Notes: generated by a model from the letters alone, not told the origin. DNA of 64,000 bases from JAZDRH01 sp047470865 (GCF_047470865.1 NZ_JAZDRH010000006.1:62001-126000); one strand, 5' to 3'; shown: positions 46,569-56,293, numbered from the stretch's first letter. Made by a program: numbers and translations.

Positions 46569-48226
46569 CTCTACCAAAAGGCATGCTTCAAGCCATATAT
46601 CATCAGACTGGAGTCAGCCAGTATGACGGAAACCCTCTTATTGAAGCACTACCACCGATACTCGATCGGACTCAGTTAAGAGATGGGCTCTCAGGCAAAG
46701 TTACATTTCGTCCGAACGATATCTATCTTGATGTTCAGACTCGTATTCACGTCATTTCTCAGTTGTTAGATAGCTTTTTTCAACCGTTATCGCGCCATAT
46801 AGAGTTAGAATCAAAGCTATCTGTTTTGCTTCGCCAAGGTTATGTCGGTAGAAACTTAGCTAATGGCGATTTAAATACCCATATCCAAAACGGTTACGAA
46901 CGTGTCATGCAAGGTGACCTGGGTGTTTTCCGCTTTGAGCATGTCGAATCAACTGCTAAAAGCATGGCATTTATTGGCTGCTCAGGCTCTGGTAAGACAA
47001 GCTCATTAAATCGTATTCTAGCAACTTACCCACAACTGCTTTATCACGAAAAATACAATTTCACGCAAATTGTATTTCTTAAAATTGATTGCCCGCATGA
47101 CGGTTCTCTAAAGAGCCTATGTCATAACTTTTTCAGAGAAATTGACGCAATACTGGGCACTAACTATGTACGCCGCTACGTTGAAAAACGCCACGGTGTA
47201 GAAACTTTGATTGCAATGATGGCACATACTGCAAACACTCATGCGATTGGCCTTCTTGTGATAGATGAAATTCAGCACCTGAGTGTCAAGCGCTCGGGTG
47301 GCTCAGAGCGCATGCTTAATTTCTTTGTAACTCTTGTTAACGAAATATCAGTCCCAGTTGTAATGGTAGGCACACCAAAAGCTAAGCCTGTTTTTGAACT
47401 GGACTTACGCTCAGCGCGCCGGGGTGCTGGATATGGCTCCATTTTGTGGGAGCCATTAAGTAAACCCTTGCCAGAGCAAAATGTATCACGCTCAGAATGG
47501 GGGGCTTTCACCAATCAACTTTGGAAGTATCAGTGGCTAACTAAAGCAGCGCCTGTGATTTCTGATGAGCTTAGAGAAACTTGGTACGATCTTTCCCAAG
47601 GGATAATGGATGTTGTTATCAAGCTATTTGTTCTCTCTCAAATCAGAGCGGTCGTAACTAAGATCGAGCGCATTACTCCAGAACTCATGAAAAGAGTATA
47701 CGAAGATGAGCTCAAACCGATTCACCCGATGATAGATGCTCTGAGATCAGGAGATATTATTAAAATCGCGCGTTACTCAGACCTGACGATCCCTGACGTT
47801 GATCGTAAAATATTGGAATTAAGTAACTTATTACATTCGCATCAGGAAAGTATTGATGTAGTGGCTAAATATCGTGGCAATGAACAAGCCATCCGTCTGC
47901 ACAATATGCTGGTTGATATGGGTTACGCATCGGATTTACTAGAACCGCTGATCAATAGAGCTTTTGAGGACCACCCGCAAATGCACATGAAGGATCTTAT
48001 GCCATTGATCCTGTCCTGGTATCAAAATACTGATACAGTAAAATCGAAGCTAACAACTCCAACTCCAAAAGCACAAAGTATCAAGAAAACAGACTGGCAC
48101 ACGTTAGAGTCTGATGACCTGAGATTCCTGCACTCTCAAGCCGCCAATGATGTGGATATTCAAAAATCACTACAACAAGCAGGCTTATTGTTCGATACTG
48201 AGCAGTGGGTAAACTCTTTCAGGTAA
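46565..48226 (+). CDS. tnsC: TnsC of element 2
   Basis: A 553-residue AAA+ protein. The Walker A is [15 protein letters not shown], the Walker B is [12 protein letters not shown], and VVMVGTPKAKPVF is the sensor block. The C-terminus ends KKTDWHTLESDDLRFLHSQ, corresponding to the TnsA-contact region of TnsC. It starts at the overlap with tnsB2 and is followed 5 nt later by tnsD2. Confidence 0.94.
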   Translation: MTLPKGMLQAIYHQTGVSQYDGNPLIEALPPILDRTQLRDGLSGKVTFRPNDIYLDVQTRIHVISQLLDSFFQPLSRHIELESKLSVLLRQGYVGRNLANGDLNTHIQNGYERVMQGDLGVFRFEHVESTAKSMAFIGCSGSGKTSSLNRILATYPQLLYHEKYNFTQIVFLKIDCPHDGSLKSLCHNFFREIDAILGTNYVRRYVEKRHGVETLIAMMAHTANTHAIGLLVIDEIQHLSVKRSGGSERMLNFFVTLVNEISVPVVMVGTPKAKPVFELDLRSARRGAGYGSILWEPLSKPLPEQNVSRSEWGAFTNQLWKYQWLTKAAPVISDELRETWYDLSQGIMDVVIKLFVLSQIRAVVTKIERITPELMKRVYEDELKPIHPMIDALRSGDIIKIARYSDLTIPDVDRKILELSNLLHSHQESIDVVAKYRGNEQAIRLHNMLVDMGYASDLLEPLINRAFEDHPQMHMKDLMPLILSWYQNTDTVKSKLTTPTPKAQSIKKTDWHTLESDDLRFLHSQAANDVDIQKSLQQAGLLFDTEQWVNSFR

Positions 48227-48231
48227 GTGGC

Positions 48232-49776
48232 ATGCTGAATTTCCCAGTCCCTTACGCTGAAGAGTTGCTGTACAGCACAATCGCAAGAGCTGGTGTTCGG
48301 CAGGGGCTAATCAGCCCTAAACAATTACTGGATGAGGTATTTGGATCGCGTACTGTTATGGCAACGATTGACTTGCCCAGTAATATCGAAAAAGTTGCAC
48401 GCTGGCTACCCAGCACACTCACTCCAGAAGCACTGATTTACAGCCATACATTATTCCCGCTCTATGCCCCATTTGTTCCTGAAGGTCGCCGTAGACAGTG
48501 TATGCAATGGCTAATTGGCTCTCAAGGAGCGTCCCAGCTTGCTTTAGGTGTTGCCGCATCACGAGTCCAAACACCTCGTTTTGTCCGCTACTGCCCAGGC
48601 TGCTTAATCGAACAACGTAACCAATATGGTGAGTATTTTTGGCTCAGAGAATGGCAAGCAGAAGGAATCGATGCATGCCCTAAGCATGGCGTATTAATTA
48701 ATACACGTATTGCTAGGCCGCTTATTGAACGTCACCATTTTATTGCCGCATCTCCAGAGCATTGCTCTCTGACTAAACAGCGCGCTGGCAGCCAAGCGTC
48801 ACTATGGGTCAATCATCAGGTACGACAACTACTGCAGTCTCCTGCTCAAACTTCGCCAAGCTTTGAACAGTGGTCAATGTACTATCGCAACCTCGCCAGC
48901 AAACTCAATTTAACGTACAGAAAAACACAAATAAATCATCAAGTAGTAAAAGACAAAGTCTTGCAAGCTTGGCCAGTGAAATGGCTCAGCAGTCATCAGC
49001 TTTTGCCACAAGGTTCAAGTACAAAAGAGTCTGACTGGCTCAGGTGTATCTTTCGTAAGCACCGAAAAAGCTTCAACTATCTTGAACACATTGTTGTGCA
49101 CCAAGCTTTACTTGGAAATAACTGGCAAATTACTGAAGCCATTAAAGAAGCCAGTCAATACCCAACAAATAGTAATAAACAACAACTTGTTCAGGTTAAA
49201 ACGCCAGTACACATCAATCTGACACTTGATCAAGAAGACTGGCTTAATTTATTAGTATTACACTCACCCAAGCAAGCTCGGCAAAACTCTAAAGCCCTAT
49301 ACGCTAGGCTGTATCGTCAGCACCGTGAGTGGCTGCTGGATACCAACTACCAATATGCAGCTCCTAAAGCAAAGCCTACCAGTCGACGTGTGGACTGGGA
49401 CAAACGGGACAGAGAGTATTTGCATGCTTTGCGACAGCTAACAGTTTTCTTGCAATCTAATCCGCAAGGGCCTCGACGTTCTAAAGCCTGCTTTTTCAAA
49501 CTATTGGGCAACGCTTCGACCGTTGAGAAAAATATTAGCCGAATGCCTTTATCCAATTCATTCCTGGCAGATCACGTGGAAAGCGTCGCACAGTACCAAA
49601 TTCGACGCTTACAAAATGCCCACAATGACCTACTAACCCTATTTGATATGCCGCCACGATGGCGACTGCTGAGAAATGCTACCCTCAGTGATGAGCGGTT
49701 AACAGAACAGGCTAGAGTTTATTTAGATATATTGATGAGTACACAGCATGAAGTTCAAAGGTCTAAAAGACGATAG
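48232..49776 (+). CDS. tnsD: TnsD/TniQ target selector of element 2
   Basis: A 514-residue TniQ-family protein. The start at 48232 (MLNFPVPYAEELLYSTIARAG) aligns with element 1 TnsD; the open frame extends 9 codons upstream into the tnsC2 end. The zinc-finger residues are in RYCPGC and ACPKHGVL. The element sits behind glmS, so this TnsD recognised the same glmS site as the first one. The end overlaps tnsE2 by 29 nt. Confidence 0.93.
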   Translation: MLNFPVPYAEELLYSTIARAGVRQGLISPKQLLDEVFGSRTVMATIDLPSNIEKVARWLPSTLTPEALIYSHTLFPLYAPFVPEGRRRQCMQWLIGSQGASQLALGVAASRVQTPRFVRYCPGCLIEQRNQYGEYFWLREWQAEGIDACPKHGVLINTRIARPLIERHHFIAASPEHCSLTKQRAGSQASLWVNHQVRQLLQSPAQTSPSFEQWSMYYRNLASKLNLTYRKTQINHQVVKDKVLQAWPVKWLSSHQLLPQGSSTKESDWLRCIFRKHRKSFNYLEHIVVHQALLGNNWQITEAIKEASQYPTNSNKQQLVQVKTPVHINLTLDQEDWLNLLVLHSPKQARQNSKALYARLYRQHREWLLDTNYQYAAPKAKPTSRRVDWDKRDREYLHALRQLTVFLQSNPQGPRRSKACFFKLLGNASTVEKNISRMPLSNSFLADHVESVAQYQIRRLQNAHNDLLTLFDMPPRWRLLRNATLSDERLTEQARVYLDILMSTQHEVQRSKRR

Positions 49777-51343
49777 CAGAATCAAAGGAATTGGGTCTGT
49801 ATTCCGCCGCCATGGGGGCTCAGATTGGAATATTAATGTTAAATTAACTCCTCATCAGCAGAAGCAATACTTCGGTTTTTCGCAAGTACCAATATTGGCA
49901 AGGCGTCGAGTACTCAATGCAACCAAGGCATTACCACAAGCAGGGTTTACGGGAAGTGTAACCATAGCGAGCACTCGCTTTTGGGAAGTAGAGCAGATCA
50001 AGGCATGTCCTATACCAGCTGTAAACCGCGCGTGCGATGCTAAACAATGGTGCTTTGTATTTGACTTCAATGGAGTCCGATACTTCTTGCCGCAAATTGA
50101 GCTGGCTCGTGTACTGTTTTTGCATACGGCCTACCTTGCCCGTCTATCGCTAATCCACAATGGCCTATCCCAAGAATTCGATGTCCAGCAGGAAAGTGAA
50201 CTAAATAAAGTCTGGATTAATATATTACCAACCTCTAGCTTGCCCCTAAAGGCACGAAGTGATGACGCACTCAGACAACGGCTCGCCTGGCTTTTATTAG
50301 ACGAGGATGCACGGCATTCATTTGAGAGTATTGCTACTTATCAGCTCAAGAATGGTTATGACAGTGATAAATATAGACTATGGGATTTTCAGTTTGACCC
50401 GCCAGCGTTAGCAGGAGCAGAGCTAGCACTACGCGGTCATTATGAGCCAGATTTGAATGCATTCTTTGTTTACGAAATAGATGGCATCTCTAAACTGCCT
50501 TCTAGCTGCCCTGCACACGTAGATATTGTTGACCCCAGATATGCTACTGGACAGCCAGGACAAGGGCGCTCAGGGAAAGCCAGACCCCATACAGGGGCAG
50601 AGCCAGCGATTGATGACGATGAAAAGCCAAACACTGACCTTGAAGAGGTACTGATTGATGCACCTGCAGTGATACTTGAGTTTGCGCAGTCATTTAAAAC
50701 ATCACGTATCAGTGCAGGAAAAACCCGAACTGGAGGCTCTGTAACAGAAGAAGAACAAACAGATCCACTTGAAAAAAACAGCCTAGAAGTAAGTACGGAT
50801 GAATCAAGTATTCACGGGATTCTATCGCCTGCCGACTACAGCACAACTGGCGAAAAAAATGATAACGCCGATATTTATACTGACAAATTTAAAGCGTTTG
50901 ATGCGATGGTTCAGCAGTTAGTAAATACATCTGATTGCGTTCATACATATCATGAAATTCGTAAGCTTCCGGCCATCTACGGCTATTCTAAAAACCTACG
51001 TAGAGACGGAAGTCCACGTTACCTTGCATGGCACCTGATTAAGAAAGGTAATCAGTTTTACTCTCTAGTCGAGGTTGATACGACTGACAAACCAAGCAGC
51101 TTATCAACCCTGCTGATAAAGCATAAAAACGTATCATTGAACTCGCAGCAATATGTTGGAGAACTGGAAATACAGTTAATTAAGAACTCGCTGGTGTGGC
51201 CAACCTATTTTCTGACGCGAACACTTGAGAATAATTACAAACGCATCTCACACCCCAAGTCACTCCCTGAAAACCAAGGATTACTGAATCAAGAGTCAAT
51301 TAAAAAATGGGCAGAGCGTGTGAGTTTAGAAGTGATCCGTTAA
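49748..51343 (+). CDS. tnsE: TnsE of element 2
   Basis: A 531-residue TnsE. N-terminal blocks (IGSVFRRHGGSDWNINVKL, VPILARRRVLNATK) and the C-terminal DKFKAFDAMVQQL, LRRDGSPRYLAWHLIKKGNQFYSLVEVD and NSLVWPTYFL correspond to those of element 1, while the central linker is unrelated and acidic. With an intact TnsE the element keeps the plasmid-targeting route. It overlaps the end of tnsD2. Confidence 0.92.
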   Translation: MKFKGLKDDSRIKGIGSVFRRHGGSDWNINVKLTPHQQKQYFGFSQVPILARRRVLNATKALPQAGFTGSVTIASTRFWEVEQIKACPIPAVNRACDAKQWCFVFDFNGVRYFLPQIELARVLFLHTAYLARLSLIHNGLSQEFDVQQESELNKVWINILPTSSLPLKARSDDALRQRLAWLLLDEDARHSFESIATYQLKNGYDSDKYRLWDFQFDPPALAGAELALRGHYEPDLNAFFVYEIDGISKLPSSCPAHVDIVDPRYATGQPGQGRSGKARPHTGAEPAIDDDEKPNTDLEEVLIDAPAVILEFAQSFKTSRISAGKTRTGGSVTEEEQTDPLEKNSLEVSTDESSIHGILSPADYSTTGEKNDNADIYTDKFKAFDAMVQQLVNTSDCVHTYHEIRKLPAIYGYSKNLRRDGSPRYLAWHLIKKGNQFYSLVEVDTTDKPSSLSTLLIKHKNVSLNSQQYVGELEIQLIKNSLVWPTYFLTRTLENNYKRISHPKSLPENQGLLNQESIKKWAERVSLEVIR

Positions 51344-51361
51344 TTAAACTAGACTTGCACA

Positions 51362-51570
51362 ATGGTGATGGACCTTCACTCACGCTATATTGTTGGCTGG
51401 TCACTGGATATGAGCATGACAGAGCAACTAATTACCGATGCCCTGGGCATGGTCTATGGCCGCCGGAATGCGAGGAAAGGGCTGATTGTGCATTCGGATC
51501 GTGATGTTCATTATCGGCCGATACGTTACCATAATTACCTACATTCAAGAGGTCGTGTGCCGATTCTTAA
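51362..51570 (+). pseudogene. IS3-family transposase (OrfB) fragment
   Basis: The frame from 51362 reads VMDLHSRYIVGWSLDMSMT and GLIVHSDRDVHYRP, the region of IS3-type OrfB around the second catalytic Asp (normally VHSDRGVQY). Neither the N-terminal HTH nor the catalytic Glu region is present, so it is a truncated insertion-sequence remnant, fused at about 51570 to the tnsA relic. Confidence 0.75.
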
Positions 51571-51755
51571 ATACAGATTATCCGTCGTATTCAACAAGGC
51601 CGTGGTCAAGGGCCTGATAAAGACTATGTTTCTTGGTTGACCGTGCAAGAGGTGCCGTCATTAGGTCTTTTTCATCATATTTATTCCTAGAATACGGGTA
51701 GAACCCCTCACTTACCCTCAGTCCTGAAACTTGCTGTTTTTCTTACTCTTTAGTG
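51571..51755 (+). pseudogene. tnsA: decayed tnsA fragment of a third Tn7 lineage
   Basis: Translated in frame this stretch gives RRIQQGRGQGPDKDYVSWL, then TVQEVPS, then HHIYS-stop, then KLAVFLTL-stop. It aligns to TnsA residues about 13-71 (RRIKEGRGQGHGKDYIPWL and LELAVFLSL), closer to element 1 than to element 2. Two internal stops and absence of the rest show it is dead. It lies in the same orientation as the live tns genes. Confidence 0.8.
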
Positions 51756-51872
51756 TTAGCTGCTCAGCGCCAAAACACTGAGCAGTAGCTGTTAAAGTTT
51801 TGCACAGGCTGAATCTTGCGACTCAAGTCACTTTAAAGCGCTCTCCGTTGCGCTAGATCAAATTGAAGATAT
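51756..51872. other. short gap between tnsA relic and the arsenic island
   Basis: No gene is seen. This stretch is the 3' flank of the minus-strand island, and the island's transcript should end here; no clear hairpin with a T run was found. Confidence 0.35.
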
Positions 51873-52103
51873 CTAGGGAAGCAAATGCTGTATCTCATCC
51901 GTATTAGCAACCTTGCCTTCAATAACAATCTCACCATCAATCGCCAGTGCGGGTGTGCGCATAATACCAGCATCAATGATGGCGTTAGTGTCGGTGATTT
52001 TCTCGATTTCGTATTTAACTCCTTTCGCATTTGCAGCCTCTTCCGCATTTGCTGTTAGCTGTTTACATTTAGCACAGCCGCTACCATAGATAGTAAATTT
52101 CAT
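51873..52103 (-). CDS. small thioredoxin-like redox protein
   Basis: A 76-residue glutaredoxin/thioredoxin-fold protein (redox-active disulfide protein type). The active site is YGSGCAKCKQL (CxxC) and the cis-Pro loop is MRTPALAID. Such proteins are often encoded next to DUF318-type permeases in arsenic operons, as here (40 nt after the permease stop), and are thought to supply reducing power. No signal peptide. Confidence 0.88.
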   Translation of the reverse strand: MKFTIYGSGCAKCKQLTANAEEAANAKGVKYEIEKITDTNAIIDAGIMRTPALAIDGEIVIEGKVANTDEIQHLLP

Positions 52104-52142
52104 TATGTATTCTCACTTACGACATAAGAGCACTAGGTGGAA

Positions 52143-53462
52143 TTACCACCAGTTGCCATAAACAAACCCCGTTGCGGTGGCCATTACCACCACCAGAGCA
52201 CAATAAACCAGTGTTTTTTCGGTACCCAATATGGTTCGAATTACTAGCATGTTAGGTAACGAAAGCGCGGGGCCAGCTAATAACAAAGCCAATGCTGGCC
52301 CTTTGCCCATTCCTGCCCCCATTAGCGCATCAACGATAGGGACTTCGGTCAGTGTTGAAAAGTACATTAACGCGCCCAATACTGATGCAGTTATTGTTGA
52401 AGACAATGTATTCCCACCAACAACCATGGAGACCCACTCAGAAGGAATAATCCCTTCATGGCCAGGTCGACCCAGTGCGAAACCAGCAATAAATACCCCG
52501 CCTAAAAGTAAAGGTAAAATTTGTTTAGCAAAATCCCAGCTTTGCGCTGACCATTCACGGTCCTGTTCACGCAAGGCTGCTATAAGCATTAAGCCTGCAA
52601 TACCTAGGGCAAAAGGTAGCTCAGGGGCCGTTGGTACCAGAAGAGCTGAAATAACGACCACTATTGCCAGTATAAATAACTGTTTAGGCGGCCATTGCCA
52701 GCGCCTGATTAACAGCCCAGCAAAAGCTGCTGAAAGCACGGCTGTGATCTGCCATTTCCATGCATAAATCTGCATCCAAACAGGGCTATCAGCTGCTGCC
52801 CAGTTAGCAAAAACCAAGACGCCAACCATTAATACAAAGAAAGGCACAATTGAACTCATCGGCTTTCCAGTGTTGCCACCACCAAAGCCGCGACTGTTTT
52901 TTACTGATCGCTGTGCCTCTTCCTTGCGATAAATGAAATGCATAATTATGCCTATCACCAGAGCAAATAGGATGGCACCCACAGCACGTGCAATACCCAT
53001 TTCCGCACCCAGCACTTTAGCTGTAATGACAACCGCCATTATATTGATAGCTGGCCCCGAGTAGAGAAAGGCTATTGCTGCACCTAAGCCCGCACCACGC
53101 TTGTAGATACCACCAAACAAAGGCAAAACGGTACAAGAACAAACTGCCAGCAAAGTTCCTGATACGGATGCAACACTAAAGGCCAAAGGTTTTGAGGCCG
53201 CTGGTCCTAAATAACGCATAACTGCATCTTGGCTAATGTATGCCGACATGGCACCTGCAATGAGAAATGCTGGCAGTAAACACAGAATTACATGCTCTTG
53301 AGCATACCAATGAGTTAAACGTACCCCTTCCAAAACAGCATTGTCAAAACGCGCTGTGCCGGCAGGAATAAAGTAGATAAGAAGAAAAGTTGCCACCATA
53401 AAAAGCAGTAGGTTGGCCTCACGAGAACTACTGTCGTAGAGCCTACGTAATTGCTTGATCAC
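52143..53462 (-). CDS. permease of the DUF318/ArsP type
   Basis: A 439-residue multi-pass membrane protein (about 10 helices, for example LLLFMVATFLLIYFIP and CSCTVLPLFGGIYKRGAGLGAA). The paired cysteines in AVCSCTVLP are characteristic of the DUF318 permease family, which includes the organoarsenical exporter ArsP. Its position in an arsenic island with a thioredoxin partner fits that role; the substrate is inferred. It is the seventh gene of the minus-strand run. Confidence 0.85.
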   Translation of the reverse strand: MIKQLRRLYDSSSREANLLLFMVATFLLIYFIPAGTARFDNAVLEGVRLTHWYAQEHVILCLLPAFLIAGAMSAYISQDAVMRYLGPAASKPLAFSVASVSGTLLAVCSCTVLPLFGGIYKRGAGLGAAIAFLYSGPAINIMAVVITAKVLGAEMGIARAVGAILFALVIGIIMHFIYRKEEAQRSVKNSRGFGGGNTGKPMSSIVPFFVLMVGVLVFANWAAADSPVWMQIYAWKWQITAVLSAAFAGLLIRRWQWPPKQLFILAIVVVISALLVPTAPELPFALGIAGLMLIAALREQDREWSAQSWDFAKQILPLLLGGVFIAGFALGRPGHEGIIPSEWVSMVVGGNTLSSTITASVLGALMYFSTLTEVPIVDALMGAGMGKGPALALLLAGPALSLPNMLVIRTILGTEKTLVYCALVVVMATATGFVYGNWW

Positions 53463-53547
53463 TTAATGCATACTCCTAATAAGGTACAGGGTAAACTACT
53501 CTCAATATGTAGACGAATGAGTTCACAAAAGGATGCAAAAAAATACT

Positions 53548-54075
53548 TTACCGAGGTACGTGACAGCAAACACGTCCCTTTTCATCAAATCTAACCTGAC
53601 AATTTTTCACTATTTCTATTCGCAGACGTTGCCGAGCTCGCAGCAAACGAGACTTAACTGCACTAAGCGTTAATCCTTGTGTCTGCGCATACACCTCTTG
53701 GCGCAAGCCCTGTAAGTCACACTGCTCGATGACACTACGGTCGTTATCTGACAGATTTTCAAGGTTACGCAGTATGCACGCCTCTAACTCAAGGAGTGGA
53801 GGCTTATCATCAATCTCTAGTGCTATTTCTGGATCTAAATCAATAAAGGATTTTGCAGTGCGATAACGATCAATAAGAGCGTTTCGCATAACGCTAAATA
53901 ACCACGCCCTTGGATTCTTAACCCCACAGAATGACTGACCTTGAGTAATAAGCTTTAAAAATAATTCCTGAAGTAAATCATCAGCCTCATAGGGGTCTGC
54001 TATTTTTTTTAATAAAAAAACCCTCAACTCTTGCTCATGCCTATCCCAAGCACTCAAAACGCAATAAGGTGTCAT
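53548..54075 (-). CDS. ECF-type RNA polymerase sigma factor, SigZ-like
   Basis: A 175-residue sigma-70-family ECF factor. The region 2 core is PYEADDLLQELFLKLI and NPRAWLFSVMRNALID; region 4 is LSDNDRSVIEQCDLQGLRQEVYAQTQGLTLSAVKSRLLRARQRL. The start at 54075 follows the flavin-reductase stop by one base; the frame is open 53 codons upstream. The C-terminal tail (CQVRFDEKGRVCCHVPR) is cysteine-rich. An ECF sigma inside an ars operon is unusual and suggests a second layer of regulation. No anti-sigma gene is adjacent. Confidence 0.85.
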   Translation of the reverse strand: MTPYCVLSAWDRHEQELRVFLLKKIADPYEADDLLQELFLKLITQGQSFCGVKNPRAWLFSVMRNALIDRYRTAKSFIDLDPEIALEIDDKPPLLELEACILRNLENLSDNDRSVIEQCDLQGLRQEVYAQTQGLTLSAVKSRLLRARQRLRIEIVKNCQVRFDEKGRVCCHVPR

Positions 54076-54076
54076 T

Positions 54077-54736
54077 TCAGGGTGCATTTCGTTGTGCAGG
54101 ATTTTGTTTGAAGGCTTCCGGACGTTGCTCACCCTCTTTACTCGCATGGTGGCGCTTGGCAGCAATTGCCCACCAGTGCAACTGGCTAAATGCTCTCTGG
54201 TAATAGCCTGCCCATTTTTCAGGGTTGACTTCACTGCTAAAATCTCCGTTTTCGTTTAGCACTTCTTGCGCCTTAGGAATATGGATCATTGCTGAAACAG
54301 GAAGACAGCCAAGCTCTGATAAAAAAGTGCGCATATTGACAGCGGCTCTTGCTCCACCCCATTGACCTGCGGAGTACGTCACAATCATTGAAGGCTTATA
54401 AGAAAATAATGAGCTACCAAAGTGGTTCAATAGATTGGCTAGCGCAGGACTCATTGAGTGGTTGTACTCGGGACTGACCATCACATAACCATCTGCCTTC
54501 TCAATTTTTTCAGCCAATATTTGTAGTGATGATGGAACGTCTGTGTTTGTGTAGGAAAAATGCGGCTTAAAGATAGGTCCTAACTCAAAATCAAGAGGGT
54601 CAATTACTTCAACTTGAAGCGCTGTCAGTTGACGCTCAATATGTTGCTTACATGATAAAGCCACACGTTTACCAAGACAGGCTGGGGCTGGCGGTGTGCT
54701 TTGTCGAACGCTTCCTAAAAAAACAAGTATGTTCAT
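54077..54736 (-). CDS. NADPH-dependent FMN reductase family protein
   Basis: A 219-residue flavodoxin-like protein. The phosphate-binding loop is LGSVRQSTPP and the FMN-contacting motif is VMVSPEYNHSMSPALANLLN. Members reduce quinones, chromate or flavins. In this operon it could complement ArsH in arsenical redox chemistry, but this is inference. It begins 16 nt after arsC and ends one base before the sigma factor start. Confidence 0.85.
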   Translation of the reverse strand: MNILVFLGSVRQSTPPAPACLGKRVALSCKQHIERQLTALQVEVIDPLDFELGPIFKPHFSYTNTDVPSSLQILAEKIEKADGYVMVSPEYNHSMSPALANLLNHFGSSLFSYKPSMIVTYSAGQWGGARAAVNMRTFLSELGCLPVSAMIHIPKAQEVLNENGDFSSEVNPEKWAGYYQRAFSQLHWWAIAAKRHHASKEGEQRPEAFKQNPAQRNAP

Positions 54737-54752
54737 CTGATTGAACCTTAAA

Positions 54753-55181
54753 CTATGGGACTGGGCTGGTACGTGTGCCGTCTATATTGAGTATTTGCTC
54801 ACCATCTTCTTTGTAGTAAGGGCCCTTTGGCCAGCTCTCAAGCAAATCGAGCACCACTTCGCTGGGTCGACAAAGCTTTACACCTTGAGGGCTGCAAACA
54901 ATCGGGCGATTGACCAATATGGGATGCTGTATCATCGCCTCAAGAATCTCCTGATCAGAGACATTATCGGCCAGCAATCCCAGCTCGGCGGCAGGTGATT
55001 TAGTGGTTCGTAGTGCTTGTTTAGGGGTTAAATTGGCGGCCGCAAATAACCCAAGTAACTGCGCGCCTGTCCAGCCGTCTTTTAGGTACTCAATGACTAT
55101 CGGTGAGTAACCAGCGTCCTGGATAATTTTAAGTGCATTACGTGAAGTGCCGCATTCGGGATTATGATAAATAACCAGCAT
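54753..55181 (-). CDS. arsC: arsenate reductase, glutaredoxin-dependent
   Basis: A 142-residue ArsC of the Spx/ArsC fold that reduces arsenate to arsenite using glutaredoxin and glutathione. The catalytic cysteine is Cys10 in HNPECGTSRNAL, and the arginines expected around the substrate are seen in LRTT, LVNRPIV and LCRPSEV. Length is normal. It follows acr3 by about 10 nt, so reduction and efflux are coupled in one transcript. Confidence 0.95.
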   Translation of the reverse strand: MLVIYHNPECGTSRNALKIIQDAGYSPIVIEYLKDGWTGAQLLGLFAAANLTPKQALRTTKSPAAELGLLADNVSDQEILEAMIQHPILVNRPIVCSPQGVKLCRPSEVVLDLLESWPKGPYYKEDGEQILNIDGTRTSPVP

Positions 55182-55191
55182 AATGTGTCCT

Positions 55192-56283
55192 TTAAGAGGA
55201 TTGCTCTGCTACGGCAGAAGCTGGGAAATGGTGACGCGTTTTATTGGCAAAACGCACCAGCGCGAGCATTAAAGGAACCTCAACTAACACCCCAACGACA
55301 GTGGCTAATGCCGCTCCAGATTGCAGACCAAATAGAGCAATAGCAACCGCCACCGCTAACTCAAAAAAGTTACTGGCCGCAATCATACCGGCAGGCGCTG
55401 CGATTGCGTGGGGCACACGCCATGCTTTGGCCCAACCGTAAGCAATAGCAAACACTAATACTGTTTGGAGAATCAGCGGGATTGCAATCAGTACAATATG
55501 CAATGGATTCGCAATAATGACATCGCCTTGAAATGCAAATAACAGCACCAAAGTGACTATCAATCCAACCGGTGTAATCGAAGCAACACGCTTCAGGAAC
55601 ACATCGTTAAACCACGCCAGGCCTCGGCGCTTGATAACATTATTTCGCACCCAATAACCGGCAGCTAGGGGTATGACGATATACAGCAGCACCGACAGCA
55701 ACACTGTGTCCCAAGGCACCTGGATATTAGAAATGCCAAGCAGTAAAACCACGATAGGGGCAAAGGCGACTAGCATAATCAAGTCATTCACGGCGACCTG
55801 CACCAAGGTATAAGCGGCATCACCTCGGGTGAGATAGCTCCACACAAACACCATCGCCGTACACGGAGCTGCCCCTAATAAGATCGCACCAGCTAAGTAT
55901 TCGCTGGCTATGGCCGCAGGTAGCAATGGTTCAAAAACCACCATAAAGAAAAACCAAGCGACTGCGAACATCGTAAAAGGTTTGATCAGCCAGTTTACGC
56001 TCGTGGTAATCACCAATCCTTTGGGTTGCTTACCTACATTTTTAATCGAGCTAAAGTCGACTTGCAGCATCATTGGAAAAATCATTGCCCAAATCAGTAC
56101 AGCCACCGGTATGGATACTTGAGCATACTCAAAGCGCGATAAAGCTTGAGGAATAACTGGCGCAAACTGCCCTATCAAAACACCCGCGATAATGGCTAAA
56201 GCCACCCAAAGGGTAAGGTAGCGTTCAAATAATCCCATGCCCTCAGAGGTGCTTGGAGCATTTTCTGATTTAACTGTTGTCAT
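55192..56283 (-). CDS. acr3: arsenite efflux transporter of the ACR3 family
   Basis: A 363-residue membrane protein with about 10 helices. The conserved, functionally essential cysteine lies in LLGAAPCTAMVFVWS, and the second conserved block is VNDLIMLVAFAPIV. ACR3 exports As(III) using the proton gradient. The start at 56283 (MTTVKSENAPS) has AAGGA 7 nt upstream; the frame is open 18 codons further, into arsH. Confidence 0.95.
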   Translation of the reverse strand: MTTVKSENAPSTSEGMGLFERYLTLWVALAIIAGVLIGQFAPVIPQALSRFEYAQVSIPVAVLIWAMIFPMMLQVDFSSIKNVGKQPKGLVITTSVNWLIKPFTMFAVAWFFFMVVFEPLLPAAIASEYLAGAILLGAAPCTAMVFVWSYLTRGDAAYTLVQVAVNDLIMLVAFAPIVVLLLGISNIQVPWDTVLLSVLLYIVIPLAAGYWVRNNVIKRRGLAWFNDVFLKRVASITPVGLIVTLVLLFAFQGDVIIANPLHIVLIAIPLILQTVLVFAIAYGWAKAWRVPHAIAAPAGMIAASNFFELAVAVAIALFGLQSGAALATVVGVLVEVPLMLALVRFANKTRHHFPASAVAEQSS

Positions 56284-56293
56284 CAAACTGTCC

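Noticed and set aside
51362..51640. Single 92-codon ORF as a real gene
   Set aside because: It joins an IS3 OrfB fragment to the start of a tnsA relic; neither part is complete, so it is a chance fusion of two pseudogenes.
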